Below are positions 46,501 to 60,842 of a stretch of 64,000 nt of DNA, one piece after another. The notes beneath the pieces were generated by a model. That model was not told the origin of the DNA and searched no databases. It worked only from the letters and a program-made list of their open reading frames with translations. Each line of letters begins with the position of its first letter. The stretch's first letter is position 1. This DNA is from Holothuria scabra (lineage: Eukaryota > Echinodermata > Holothuroidea > Aspidochirotida > Holothuriidae): the NCBI GenBank assembly GCA_037179385.1, contig CM074185.1, forward strand, positions 9,791,371 through 9,855,370, in the 5' to 3' direction. Made by a program: the position numbers and the translations under genes.

Positions 46501-49500
46501 GGTCAACGGACTAGGGAAGCCGATGCGGGGCGGGCTACGTCCGCTTTTCCGCCCACTCCCGAGGCGCGCAGATATGCCCCGATCGGAGCACAACGGTAAA
46601 GGGTTAATATAAAATATCTGCACCGCTCGGCTAAAGGTGTACGTGCACACACGCAGAGACAGTGGCATCAGCTTTGCAGTAAACACACTCCACGGGCTTA
46701 TTTTAACCATTTACCGTTGTTTGGGTCCGTTTGGACCCATGCGGAGAGCTCGGCTGTCACCCATCTTTACTGTTTCACGCGGAGCTCGAAACTGGGAGTA
46801 GCTACCCGAACGTTCGGCCACAACAACGAGAGAGACATCAGTTTAAGGTAACGGGGTCAACGGCCAACGGAAGCCGATGCGGGGCGGGCTACGTCCGCTT
46901 TTCCGCCCACTCCCGAGGCGCGCAGATATGCCCCGATCGGAGCACAACGGTAAAGGGTTAATATAAAATATCTGCACCGCTCGGCTAAAGGTGTACGTGC
47001 ACACAAGCAGAGACAGTGGTATCAGCTTTGCAGTAAACACACTCCACAGGCTTATTTTAACCCTTTACCGTTGTTTGGGTCCGTTTGGACCCATGCGGAG
47101 AGCTCGGCTGTCACCCATCGTTTACTGTTTCACGCGGAGCTCGAAACTGCGAGTAGCTACCCAACACTCGGCCACAACAACGAGAGAAGCGGAAGACGAT
47201 GCGGGGCGGGCTACGTCCGCCTTTCCGTCCACTCCCGAGGCGCGCAGATATGCCCCGATCGGAGCACAACGGTAAACGGTTAATATAAAATACATGCACC
47301 GCTCGGCTAAAGGTGTACGTGCACACACGCAGAGACAGTGGTATCAGCTTTGCAGTAAACACACTCCACAGGCTTATTTTAACCCTTTACCGTTGTTTGG
47401 GTCCTTTCGGACCCATGCGGAGAGCTCGGCTGTCACCCATCTTTACTGTTTCACGCGGAGTTCGAAACTGCGAGGAGCTACACGAACATTCGGCCACAAC
47501 AACGAGAGACACATCAGTTTAAGGTCACGGGGTCAAGGGCCTACGGAAGCCGATGCGGGACGGGCTACGTCCGCTTTTCCGCCCACTCCCGAGGCGCGAA
47601 GATAAGCCCCGATCGGAGCACAACGGTAAATCGTTAATATAAAATATCTGCACCGCTCGGCTAAAGGTGTACATGTACACACGCCGAGACAGTGGTATCA
47701 GCTTTGCAGTAAACACACTCCACGGGCTTATTTTAACCCTTTACCGTTGTTTGGGTCCGTTAGGACCAGCGGAGAGCTCGGCTGTCACCCATCTTTACTG
47801 TTTCACGCGGAGCTCGAAACTGCGAGTAGCTGCCCGAAAATTCGGCCACAACAACGAGAGAGACATCAGTTTAAGGTCACGGGGTCAACGGCCTACGGAA
47901 GCCGATGCGGGGTGGGCTACGTCCGCTTTTCCGCCCACTCCCGAGTTTCGAAGATATGCCCCGATCGGAGCACAACGGTAAAGGGTTAATATAAAATATC
48001 TGCACCGCTCGGCTGAAGGTGTACGTGCACACACGCAGAGACAGTGGCATCAGCTTTGCTGTAAACACACTCCACGGGCTTGTTTAAACCCTTTACCGTT
48101 GTTTGAGTCCTTTTGGACCCATGCGGAGAGCTCGGCTGTCACCCATCTTTACTGTTTCACGCGGAGCTCGAAACTGCGAGTAGCTACCCGAACATTCGGC
48201 CACAACAACGAGGGAGGCAATAGTTTAAGGTCACGGGGTCAACGGCCTACGGAAGCCGATGCGGGGCGGGCTACGTCCGCTTTTCCGCCCACTCCCGAGG
48301 CGCGCAGATATGCCCCGATCGGAGCACAACGGTAAAGGGTTATTATAAAATATCTGCACCCCTCGGCTAAAGGTGTACGTGCACACACGCCGAGACAGTG
48401 GTATCAGCTTTGCAGTAAACACACTCCACGGGCTTATTTTAACCCTTTACCGTTGTTTGGGTTGGATTGGAACCATGCGGGGAGCTCCGCTGTCACCCAT
48501 CTTTACTGTTTCACGCGGAGCTCGAAACTGCGAGTAGCTACCCGAACATTCGGCCACAACAACAAGAGAGACATCAGTTTAAGGTAACGGGGTCAACGGC
48601 CTAAGGAAGCCGATGCGGGGCGGGCTACGTCCGCTTTTCCGCCCACTCCCGAGGCGCGCAGGTATGCCCCGATCGGAGCACAACGGTAAAGGGTTAACAT
48701 AAAATATCTGCACCGCTCGGCTAAAGGTGTACGTGCACACACGCAGAGACAGTGGTATCAGCTTTGCAGTAAACACACTCCACAGGCTTATTTTAACCCT
48801 TTACCGTTGTTTGGGTCCGTTTGGACCCATGCGGAGAGCTCGGCTGTCACCCATCTTTACTGTTTCACGTGGAGCTCGAAACTGCGAGTAGCTACCCAAC
48901 ACTCGGCCACAACAACGAGAGAAGCGGAAGACGATGCGGGGCGGGCTACGTCCGCTTTTCCGTCCACTCCCGAGGCGCGCAGATATGCCCCGATCGGAGC
49001 ACAACGGTAAACGGTTAATATAAAATATCTGCACCGCTCGGCTAAAGGTGTACGTGCACACACGCAGAGACAGTGGTATCAGCTTTGCAGTAAAAACACT
49101 CCTCAGGCTTATTTTAACCTTTTGCCGTTGTTTGGGTCCGTTTGGACCCATGCGGAGAGCTCGGCTGTCACCCATCTTTACTGTTTCACGCGACGCTCGA
49201 AACTGCGAGTAGCTACCCAACACTCGGCCACAACAACGAGAGAAACATCAGTTTAAGGTCACGGGGTCAACGGCCTACGGAAGCCGATGCGGGGCGGGCT
49301 ACGTCCGCTTTTCCGCCCACTCCCGAGGCGCGCAGATATGCCCCGATCGGAGCACAACGGTAAAGGGTTAATATAAAATATCTGCACCCCTCGGCTAAAG
49401 GTGTACGTGCACACACGCAGAGACAGTGGCATCAGCTTTGCAGTAAACACACTCCACAGGCTTATTTTAACCCTTTACCGTTGTTTGGGTCCGTTTGGAC

Positions 49501-50882
49501 CCATGCGGAGAGCTTGGTTGTCACCCATCTTTACTGTTTCACGCGGAGCTCGAAACTGCGAGTAGCTACCCGAACATTCGGCCACAGCAACGAGAGAGAC
49601 ATCAGTTTAAGGTAACGGGGTCAACGGCCAACGGAAGCCGATGCGGGGCGGGCTACGTCCGGTTATCCGCCCACTCCCGAGGCGCGCAGATATGCCCCGA
49701 TCGGAGCACAACGGTAAAGGGTTAATATAGAATATCTCCACCGCTCGGCTAAAGGTGTACGTGCACACACGCAGAGACAGTGGTATCAGCTTTGCAGTAA
49801 ACACACTCCACGGGCTTATTTTAACCCTTTACCGTTGTTTGGGTCCTTTTGGACCCATGCGGAGAGCTCGGCTGTCACCCATCTTTACTGTTTCACGCGG
49901 AGTTCGAAACTGCGAGGAGCTACACGAACATTCGGCCACAACAACGAGAGAGACATCAGGTTAAGGTCACGGGGTCAAGGGCCTACGGAAGCCGATGCGG
50001 GGCGGGCTACGTCCGCTTTTCCGCCCACTCCCGAGGCGCGCAGATATGCCCCGATCGGAGCACAACGGTAAAGGGTTAATATAAAATATCTCCACCGCTC
50101 GGCTAAAGGTGTACGTGCACACACGCCGAGACAGTGGTATCAGCTTTGCAGTAAACACACTCCACGGGCTTATTTTAACCCTTTACCGTTGTTTGGGTTG
50201 GATTGGAACCATGCGGAGAGCTCCGCTGTCACCCATCTTTACTGTTTCACGCGGAGATCGAAGCTGCGAGTAGCTACCCGAACATTCGGCCACAACAACG
50301 AGAGAGACAATAGTTTAAGGTCACGGGGTCAACGGCCTACGGAAGCCGATGCGGGGCGGGCTACGTCCGACTTTCCGCCCACTCCCGAGGCGCGCAGATA
50401 TGCCCCGATCGGAGCACAACGGTAAAGGGTTAACATAAAGTATCTGCACCGCTCGGCTAAAGGTGTACGTGCACCCACGCAGAGACAGTGGTATCAGCTT
50501 TGCAGTAAACACACTCCACAGGCTTGTTTCAACCCTTTACCGTTCTTTGGGTCCTTTTGGACCCATGCGGAGAGCTCGGCTCTCACCCATCTTTACTGTT
50601 TCGCGCGGAGCGCGAAACTGCTAGTAGCTACCCGAACATTCGGCCACAACAACGAGAGAGACAATAGTTAAAGGTCACCGGGTCAAGGGCCTACGGAAGC
50701 CGATGCGGGGCGGGCTACGTCCGCTTTTCCGTCCACTCCCGATGCGCGCAGATATGCCCCGATCGGAGCAGAACGGTAAACGGTTAATATAAAATATCTA
50801 CACCGCTCGGCTAAAGGTGTACGTGCACACACGCAGAGACAGTGGTATCAGCTTTGCAGTAAACACACTCCTCAGGCTTATT

Positions 50883-53800
50883 TTAACCCTTTACCGTTGT
50901 TTGGGTTGGTTTGGACCCATGCGGAGAGCTCGGCTGTCACCCATCTTTACTGTTTGACGCGAAGCTCGAAACTGCGAGTAGCTACCCAACACTCGGCCAC
51001 AACAACGAGAGAAGTGGAAGCTGGTGCGGGGCGGGCTACGTCCGCTTTTCCGTCCACTCCCGAGGCGCGCAGATATGCCCCGATCGGAGTACAACGGTAA
51101 ACGGTTTATATAAAATATCTGCACCGCTCGGCTAAAGGTGTACGTGCACACACGCAGAGACAGTGGTATCAGCTTTGCAGTAAAAACACTCCACAGGCTT
51201 ATTTTAACCCTTTTCCGTTGTTTGGGTCCGTTTGGACCCATGCGGAGAGCTCGGCTGTCACCCATCTTTACTGTTTCACGCGAAGCTCGAAACTGCGAGT
51301 AGCTACCCAACACTCGGCCACAACAACGAGAGAAACATCAGTTTAAGGTCACGGGGTCAACGGACTAGGGAAGCCGATGCGGGGCGGGCTACGTCCGCTT
51401 TTCCGCCCACTCCCGAGGCGCGCAGATATGCCCCGATCGGAGCACAACGGTAAAGGGTTAATATAAAATATCTGCACCGCTCGGCTAAAGGTGTACGTGC
51501 ACACACGCAGAGACAGTGGCATCAGCTTTGCAGTAAACACACTCCACAGGCTTATTTTAACCCTTTACCGTTGTTTGGGTCCGTTTGGACCCATGCGGAG
51601 AGCTCGGCTGTCACCCATCTTTACTGTTTCACGCGGAGCTCGAAACTGCGAGTAGCTACCCGAACATTCGGCCACAGCTACGAGAGAGACATCAGTTTAA
51701 GGTAACGGGGTCAACGGCCTACGGAAGCCGATGCGGGGCGGGCTACGTCCGGTTATCCGCCCACTCCCGAGGCGCGCAGATATGCCCCGATCGGAGCAGA
51801 ACGGTAAACGGTTAATATAAAATATCTACACCGCTCGGCTAAAGGTGTACGTGCACACACGCAGAGACAGTGGTATCAGCTTTGCAGTAAACACACTCCT
51901 CAGGCTTATTTTAACCCTTTACCGTTGTTTGGGTTGGTTTGGACCCATGCGGAGAGCTCGGCTGTCACCCATCTTTACTGTTTGACGCGAAGCTCGAAAC
52001 TGCGAGTAGCTACCCAACACTCGGCCACAACAACGAGAGAAGTGGAAGCTGGTGCGGGGCGGGCTACGTCCGCTTTTCCGTCCACTCCCGAGGCGCGCAG
52101 ATATGCCCCGATCGGAGTACAACGGTAAACGGTTTATATAAAATATCTGCACCGCTCGGCTAAAGGTGTACGTGCACACACGCAGAGACAGTGGTATCAG
52201 CTTTGCAGTAAAAACACTCCACAGGCTTATTTTAACCCTTTTCCGTTGTTTGGGTCCGTTTGGACCCATGCGGAGAGCTCGGCTGTCACCCATCTTTACT
52301 GTTTCACGCGAAGCTCGAAACTGCGAGTAGCTACCCAACACTCGGCCACAACAACGAGAGAAACATCAGTTTAAGGTCACGGGGTCAACGGACTAGGGAA
52401 GCCGATGCGGGGCGGGCTACGTCCGCTTTTCCGCCCACTCCCGAGGCGCGCAGATATGCCCCGATCGGAGCACAACGGTAAAGGGTTAATATAAAATATC
52501 TGCACCGCTCGGCTAAAGGTGTACGTGCACACACGCAGAGACAGTGGCATCAGCTTTGCAGTAAACACACTCCACAGGCTTATTTTAACCCTTTACCGTT
52601 GTTTGGGTCCGTTTGGACCCATGCGGAGAGCTCGGCTGTCACCCATCTTTACTGTTTCACGCGGAGCTCGAAACTGCGAGTAGCTACCCGAACATTCGGC
52701 CACAGCAACGAGAGAGACATCAGTTTAAGGTAACGGGGTCAACGGCCTACGGAAGCCGATGCGGGGCGGGCTACGTCCGGTTATCCGCCCACTCCCGATG
52801 CGCGCAGATATGCCCCGATCAGAGCACAACGGTAAAGGGTTAATATAAAATATCAGCGCCGCACGGCTAAAGGTGTACGTGCACACACGCAGAGACAGTG
52901 GTATCAGCTTTGCAGTAAACACACTCCTCAGGCTTATTTTAACCCTTTACCGTTGTTTGGGTCCGTTTGGACCCATGCGGAGAGCTCGGCTGTCACCGAT
53001 CTTTACTGTTTGACGCGAAGCTCGAAACTGCGAGTAGCTACCCAACACTCGGCCACAACAACGAGAGAAGTGAAAGACGGTGCGGGGCGGGCTACGTCCG
53101 CTTTTCCGTCCACTCCCGATTCGCGCAGATATGCCCCGATCGGAGCACAACGGTAAAGGGTTATTATAAAATATCTCCACCGCTCGGCTAAAGGTGTACG
53201 TGCACACACGCCGAGACAGTGGTATCAGCTTTGCAGTAAACACACTCCACAGGCTTATTTTAACCCTTTACCGTTGTTTGGGTTGGATTGGAACCATGCG
53301 GGGAGCTCCGCTGTCACCCATCTTTACTGTTTCACGCGGAGCTCGAAACTGCGAGTAGCTACCCGAACATTCGGCCACAACAATGAGAGAGACATCAGTT
53401 GAAGGTCACGGGGTCAACTTCCTACGGAAGCCGATGCGGGCGGGCTACGTCCGCTTTTCCGCCCACTCCCGAGGCGCGCAGATATGCCCCGATCGGAGCA
53501 GAACGGTAAAGGGTTAATATAAAATATCTGCACCGCACCCTTAAAGGTGTACGTGCACACACGCAGAGACAGTGGCATCAGCTTTGCAGTAAACACACTC
53601 CACAGGCTTATTTTAACCCTTTACCGTTGTTTGGGTCCGTTTGGACCAATGCGGAGAGCTCGGCTGTCACCCATCTTTACTGTTTCACGCGGAGCTCGAA
53701 ACTGGGAGTAGCTACCCGAACATTCGGCCACAACAACAAGAGAGACATCAGTTTAAGGTAACGGGGTCAACGGCCTAAGGAAGCCGATGCGGGGCGGGCT

Positions 53801-53966
53801 ACGTCCGCTTTTCCGTCCACTCCCGAGGCGCGCAGATATGCCCCGATCGGAGCACAACGGTAAAGGGTTAACATAAAATATCTGCACCGCTCGGCTAAAG
53901 GTGTACGTGCACACACGCAGAGACAGTGGTATCAGCTTTGCATTAAACACACTCCACAGGCTTATT
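50883..53966. repeat. Trimeric higher-order repeat, three 1,028-bp units
   Basis: Three successive short-long-long trimers start at 50883, 51911 and 52939, each 1,028 bp (321+353+354). The first two are nearly identical by eye over their first 850 bp, including the rare markers GGGTTGGTTTGG, GAAGTGGAAGCTGG and CCCTTTTCCG. The third trimer keeps the length plan but has diverged in sequence. Confidence 0.85.
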
Positions 53967-55348
53967 TTAACCCTTTACCGTTGTTTGGGTCCGTTTGGAC
54001 CCATGCGGAGAGCTCGGCTGTCACCCATCTTTACTGTTTCACGTGGAGCTCGAAACTGCGAGTAGCTACCCAACACTCGGCCACAACAACGAGAGAAGCG
54101 GAAGACGATGCGGGGCGGGCTACGTCCGCTTTTTCGTCCACTCCCGAGGCGCGCAGATATGCCCCGATCGGAGCACAACGGTAAACGGTTAATATAAAAT
54201 ATCTGCACCGCTCGGCTAAAGGTGTACGTGCACACACGCAGAGAAAGTGGTATCAGCTTTGCAGTAAAAACACTCCTCAGGCTTATTTTAACCCTTTGCC
54301 GTTGTTTGGGTCCGTTTGGACCCATGCGGAGAGCTCGGCTGTCACCCATCTTTACTGTTTCACGCGAAGCTCGAAACTGCGAGTAGCTACCCAACACTCG
54401 GCCACAACAACGAGAGAAACATCAGTTTAAGGTCACGGGGTCAACGGACTAGGGAAGCCGATGCGGGGCGGGCTACGTCCGCTTTTCCGTCCACTCCCGA
54501 GGCGCGCAGATATGCCCCGATCGGAGCACAACGGTAAAGGGTTAATATAAAATATCTGCACCGCTCGGCTAAAGGTGTACGTGCACACACGCAGAGACAG
54601 TGGCATCAGCTTTGCAGTAAACACACTCCACGGGCTTATTTTAACCATTTACCGTTGTTTGGGTCCGTTTGGACCCATGCGGAGAGCTCGGCTGTCACCC
54701 ATCTTTACTGTTTCACGCGGAGCTCGAAACTGCGAGTAGCTACCCGAAAATTCGGCCACAACAACGAGGGAGACAATAGTTTAAGGTCACGGGGTCAACG
54801 GCCTACGGAAGCCGATGCGGGGCGGGCTACGTCCGCTTTTCCGCCCACTCCCGAGGCGCGCAGATATGCCCCGATCGGAGCACAACGGTAAAGGGTTAAT
54901 ATAAAATATCTGCACCGCTCGGCTAAAGGTGTACGTGCACACACGCAGAGACAGTGGCATCAGCTTTGCAGTAAACACACTCCACGGGCTTATTTTAACC
55001 ATTTACCGTTGTTTGGGTCCGTTTGGACCCATGCGGAGAGCTCGGCTGTCACCCATCTTTACTGTTTCACGCGGAGCTCGAAACTGCGAGTAGCTACCCG
55101 AAAATTCGGCCACAACAACGAGGGAGACAATAGTTTAAGGTCACGGGGTCAACGGCCTACGGAAGCCGATGCGGGGCGGGCTACGTCCGCTTTTCCGTCC
55201 ACTCCCGATGCGCGCAGATATGCCCCGATCGGAGCAGAACGGTAAACGGTTAATATAAAATATCTACACCGCTCGGCTAAAGGTGTACGTGCACACACGC
55301 AGAGACAGTGGTATCAGCTTTGCAGTAAACACACTCCTCAGGCTTATT

Positions 55349-57403
55349 TTAACCCTTTACCGTTGTTTGGGTCCGTTTGGACCCATGCGGAGAGCTCGGC
55401 TGTCACCCATCTTTACTGTTTGACGCGAAGCTCGAAACTGCGAGTAGCTACCCAACACTCGGCCACAACAACGAGAGAAGTGGAAGCTGGTGCGGGGCGG
55501 GCTACGTCCGCTTTTCCGTCCACTCCCGAGGCGCGCAGATATGCCCCGATCGGAGTACAACGGTAAACGGTTTATATAAAATATCTGCACCGCTCGGCTA
55601 AAGGTGTACGTGCACACACGCAGAGACAGTGGTATCAGCTTTGCAGTAAAAACACTCCACAGGCTTATTTTAACCCTTTTCCGTTGTTTGGGTCCGTTTG
55701 GACCCATGCGGAGAGCTCGGCTGTCACCCATCTTTACTGTTTCACGCGAAGCTCGAAACTGCGAGTAGCTACCCAACACTCGGCCACAACAACGAGAGAG
55801 ACATCAGTTTAAGGTAACGGGGTCAACGGCCTACGGAAGCCGATGCGGGGCGGGCTACGTCCGGTTATCCGCCCACTCCCGATGCGCGCAGATATGCCCC
55901 GATCAGAGCACAACGGTAAAGGGTTAATATAAAATATCAGCGCCGCACGGCTAAAGGTGTACGTGCACACACGCAGAGACAGTGGTATCAGCTTTGCAGT
56001 AAACACACTTCTCAGGCTTATTTTAACCCTTTACCGTTGTTTGGGTCCGTTTGGACCCATGCGGAGAGCTCGGCTGTCACCGATCTTTACTGTTTGACGC
56101 GAAGCTCGAAACTGCGAGTAGCTACCCAACACTCGGCCACAACAACGAGAGAAGTGAAAGACGGTGCGGGGCGGGCTACGTCCGCTTTTCCGTCCACTCC
56201 CGATTCGCGCAGATATGCCCCGATCGGAGCACAACGGTAAAGGGTTATTATAAAATATCTCCACCGCTCGGCTAAAGGTGTACGTGCACACACGCCGAGA
56301 CAGTGGTATCAGCTTTGCAGTAAACACACTCCACAGGCTTATTTTAACCCTTTACCGTTGTTTGGGTTGGATTGGAACCATGCGGGGAGCTCCGCTGTCA
56401 CCCATCTTTACTGTTTCACGCGGAGCTCGAAACTGCGAGTAGCTACCCGAACATTCGGCCACAACAATGAGAGAGACATCAGTTGAAGGTCACGGGGTCA
56501 ACTTCCTACGGAAGCCGATGCGGGCGGGCTACGTCCGCTTTTCCGCCCACTCCCGAGGCGCGCAGATATGCCCCGATCGGAGCAGAACGGTAAAGGGTTA
56601 ATATAAAATATCTGCACCGCACCCTTAAAGGTGTACGTGCACACACGCAGAGACAGTGGCATCAGCTTTGCAGTAAACACACTCCACAGGCTTATTTTAA
56701 CCCTTTACCGTTGTTTGGGTCCGTTTGGACCAATGCGGAGAGCTCGGCTGTCACCCATCTTTACTGTTTCACGCGGAGCTCGAAACTGGGAGTAGCTACC
56801 CGAACATTCGGCCACAACAACAAGAGAGACATCAGTTTAAGGTAACGGGGTCAACGGCCTAAGGAAGCCGATGCGGGGCGGGCTACGTCCGCTTTTTCGT
56901 CCACTCCCGAGGCGCGCAGATATGCCCCGATCGGAGCACAACGGTAAACGGTTAATATAAAATATCTGCACCGCTCGGCTAAAGGTGTACGTGCACACAC
57001 GCAGAGAAAGTGGTATCAGCTTTGCAGTAAAAACACTCCTCAGGCTTATTTTAACCCTTTGCCGTTGTTTGGGTCCGTTTGGACCCATGCGGAGAGCTCG
57101 GCTGTCACCCATCTTTACTGTTTCACGCGAAGCTCGAAACTGCGAGTAGCTACCCAACACTCGGCCACAACAACGAGAGAAACAACAGTTTAAGGTCACG
57201 GGGTCAACGGACTAGGGAAGCCGATGCGGGGCGGGCTACGTCCGCTTTTCCGCCCACTCCCGAGGCGCGCAGATATGCCCCGATCGGAGCACAACGGTAA
57301 AGGGTTAATATAAAATATCTGCACCGCTCGGCTAAAGGTGTACGTGCACACACGCAGAGACAGTGGCATCAGCTTTGCAGTAAACACACTCCACGGGCTT
57401 ATT
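55349..57403. repeat. Rearranged copy of 51,911-54,640
   Basis: The monomers at 55349, 56023, 56344 and 57051 match those at 51911, 52939, 53260 and 54288. The offset falls from 3,438 to 3,084 and then to 2,763, i.e. by one long (354) and one short (321) monomer. Each step happens inside a chimeric monomer (55,670 and 56,697). Confidence 0.8.
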
Positions 57404-57757
57404 TTAACCATTTACCGTTGTTTGGGTCCGTTTGGACCCATGCGGAGAGCTCGGCTGTCACCCATCTTTACTGTTTCACGCGGAGCTCGAAACTGGGAGT
57501 AGCTACCCGAACGTTCGGCCACAACAACGAGAGAGACATCAGTTTAAGGTAACGGGGTCAACGGCCAACGGAAGCCGATACGGGGCGGGCTACGTCCGCT
57601 TTTCCGCCCACTCCCGAGGCGCGCAGATATGCCCCGATCGGAGCACAACGGTAAAGGGTTAATATAAAATATCTGCACCGCTCGGCTAAAGGTGTACGTG
57701 CACACAAGCAGAGACAGTGGTATCAGCTTTGCAGTAAACACACTCCACAGGCTTATT

Positions 57758-60700
57758 TTAACCCTTTACCGTTGTTTGGGTCCGTTTGGACCCATGCGGA
57801 GAGCTCGGCTGTCACCCATCGTTTACTGTTTCACGCGGAGCTCGAAACTGCGAGTAGCTACCCAACACTCGGCCACAACAACGAGAGAAGCGGAAGACGA
57901 TGCGGGGCGGGCTACGTCCGCTTTTTCGTCCACTCCCGAGGCGCGCAGATATGCCCCGATCGGAGCACAACGGTAAACGGTTAATATAAAATATCTGCAC
58001 CGCTCGGCTAAAGGTGTACGTGCACACACGCAGAGAAAGTGGTATCAGCTTTGCAGTAAAAACACTCCTCAGGCTTATTTTAACCCTTTGCCGTTGTTTG
58101 GGTCCGTTTGGACCCATGCGGAGAGCTCGGCTGTCACCCATCTTTACTGTTTCACGCGAAGCTCGAAACTGCGAGTAGCTACCCAACACTCGGCCACAAC
58201 AACGAGAGAAACAACAGTTTAAGGTCACGGGGTCAACGGACTAGGGAAGCCGATGCGGGGCGGGCTACGTCCGCTTTTCCGCCCACTCCCGAGGCGCGCA
58301 GATATGCCCCGATCGGAGCACAACGGTAAAGGGTTAATATAAAATATCTGCACCGCTCGGCTAAAGGTGTACGTGCACACACGCAGAGACAGTGGCATCA
58401 GCTTTGCAGTAAACACACTCCACGGGCTTATTTTAACCATTTACCGTTGTTTGGGTCCGTTTGGACCCATGCGGAGAGCTCGGCTGTCACCCATCTTTAC
58501 TGTTTCACGCGGAGCTCGAAACTGGGAGTAGCTACCCGAACGTTCGGCCACAACAACGAGAGAGACATCAGTTTAAGGTAACGGGGTCAACGGCCAACGG
58601 AAGCCGATACGGGGCGGGCTACGTCCGCTTTTCCGTCCACTCCCGAGGCGCGCAGATATGCCCCGATCGGAGCACAACGGTAAAGGGTTAATATAAAATA
58701 TCTGCACCGCTCGGCTAAAGGTGTACGTGCACACACGCAGAGACAGTGGTATCAGCTTTGCATTAAACACACTCCACAGGCTTAGTTTAACCCTTTACCG
58801 TTGTTTGGGTCCGTTTGGACCCATGCGGAGAGCTCGGCTGTCACCCATCTTTACTGTTTCACGTGGAGCTCGAAACTGCGAGTAGCTACCCAACACTCGG
58901 CCACAACAACGAGAGAAGCGGAAGACGATGCGGGGCGGGCTACGTCCGCTTTTTCGTCCACTCCCGAGGCGCGCAGATATGCCCCGATCGGAGCACAACG
59001 GTAAACGGTTAATATAAAATATCTGCACCGCTCGGCTAAAGGTGTACGTGCACACACGCAGAGAAAGTGGTATCAGCTTTGCAGTAAAAACACTCCTCAG
59101 GCTTATTTTAACCCTTTGCCGTTGTTTGGGTCCGTTTGGACCCATGCGGAGAGCTCGGCTGTCACCCATCTTTACTGTTTCACGCGAAGCTCGAAACTGC
59201 GAGTAGCTACCCAACACTCGGCCACAACAACGAGAGAAACATCAGTTTAAGGTCACGGGGTCAACGGACTAGGGAAGCCGATGCGGGGCGGGCTACGTCC
59301 GCTTTTCCGCCCACTCCCGAGGCGCGCAGATATGCCCCGATCGGAGCACAACGGTAAAGGGTTAATATAAAATATCTGCACCGCTCGGCTAAAGGTGTAC
59401 GTGCACACACGCAGAGACAGTGGCATCAGCTTTGCAGTAAACACACTCCACGGGCTTATTTTAACCATTTACCGTTGTTTGGGTCCGTTTGGACCCATGC
59501 GGAGAGCTCGGCTGTCACCCATCTTTACTGTTTCACGCGGAGCTCGAAACTGGGAGTAGCTACCCGAACGTTCGGCCACAACAACGAGAGAGACATCAGT
59601 TTAAGGTAACGGGGTCAACGGCCAACGGAAGCCGATACGGGGCGGGCTACGTCCGCTTTTCCGCCCACTCCCGAGGCGCGCAGATATGCCCCGATCGGAG
59701 CACAACGGTAAAGGGTTAATATAAAATATCTGCACCGCTCGGCTAAAGGTGTACGTGCACACAAGCAGAGACAGTGGTATCAGCTTTGCAGTAAACACAC
59801 TCCACAGGCTTATTTTAACCCTTTACCGTTGTTTGGGTCCGTTTGGACCCATGCGGAGAGCTCGGCTGTCACCCATCGTTTACTGTTTCACGCGGAGCTC
59901 GAAACTGCGAGTAGCTACCCAACACTCGGCCACAACAACGAGAGAAGCGGAAGACGATGCGGGGCGGGCTACGTCCGCTTTTTCGTCCACTCCCGAGGCG
60001 CGCAGATATGCCCCGATCGGAGCACAACGGTAAACGGTTAATATAAAATATCTGCACCGCTCGGCTAAAGGTGTACGTGCACACACGCAGAGAAAGTGGT
60101 ATCAGCTTTGCAGTAAAAACACTCCTCAGGCTTATTTTAACCCTTTGCCGTTGTTTGGGTCCGTTTGGACCCATGCGGAGAGCTCGGCTGTCACCCATCT
60201 TTACTGTTTCACGCGAAGCTCGAAACTGCGAGTAGCTACCCAACACTCGGCCACAACAACGAGAGAAACAACAGTTTAAGGTCACGGGGTCAACGGACTA
60301 GGAAGCCGATGCGGGGCGGGCTACGTCCGCTTTTCCGCCCACTCCCGAGGCGCGCAGATATGCCCCGATCGGAGCACAACGGTAAAGGGTTAATATAAAA
60401 TATCTGCACCGCTCGGCTAAAGGTGTACGTGCACACACGCAGAGACAGTGGCATCAGCTTTGCAGTAAACACACTCCACGGGCTTATTTTAACCATTTAC
60501 CGTTGTTTGGGTCCGTTTGGACCCATGCGGAGAGCTCGGCTGTCACCCATCTTTACTGTTTCACGCGGAGCTCGAAACTGGGAGTAGCTACCCGAACGTT
60601 CGGCCACAACAACGAGAGAGACATCAGTTTAAGGTAACGGGGTCAACGGCCAACGGAAGCCGATACGGGGCGGGCTACGTCCGCTTTTCCGCCCACTCCC

Positions 60701-60842
60701 GAGGCGCGCAGATATGCCCCGATCGGAGCACAACGGTAAAGGGTTAATATAAAATATCTGCGCCGCACGGCTAAAGGTGTACGTGCACACACGCAGAGAC
60801 AGTGGTATCAGCTTTGCAGTAAACACACTCCGTAGGCTTATT
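57758..60842. repeat. Second trimeric higher-order block, three units
   Basis: Short-long-long trimers start at 57758, 58787 and 59815 (1,029, 1,028 and 1,028 bp). Trimers 1 and 3 share an inserted G (CCCATCGTTTACTG) that trimer 2 lacks, so the pattern also repeats at 2,057 bp. The block resembles 46,350-47,378 at an offset of 10,701 bp. Confidence 0.85.
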
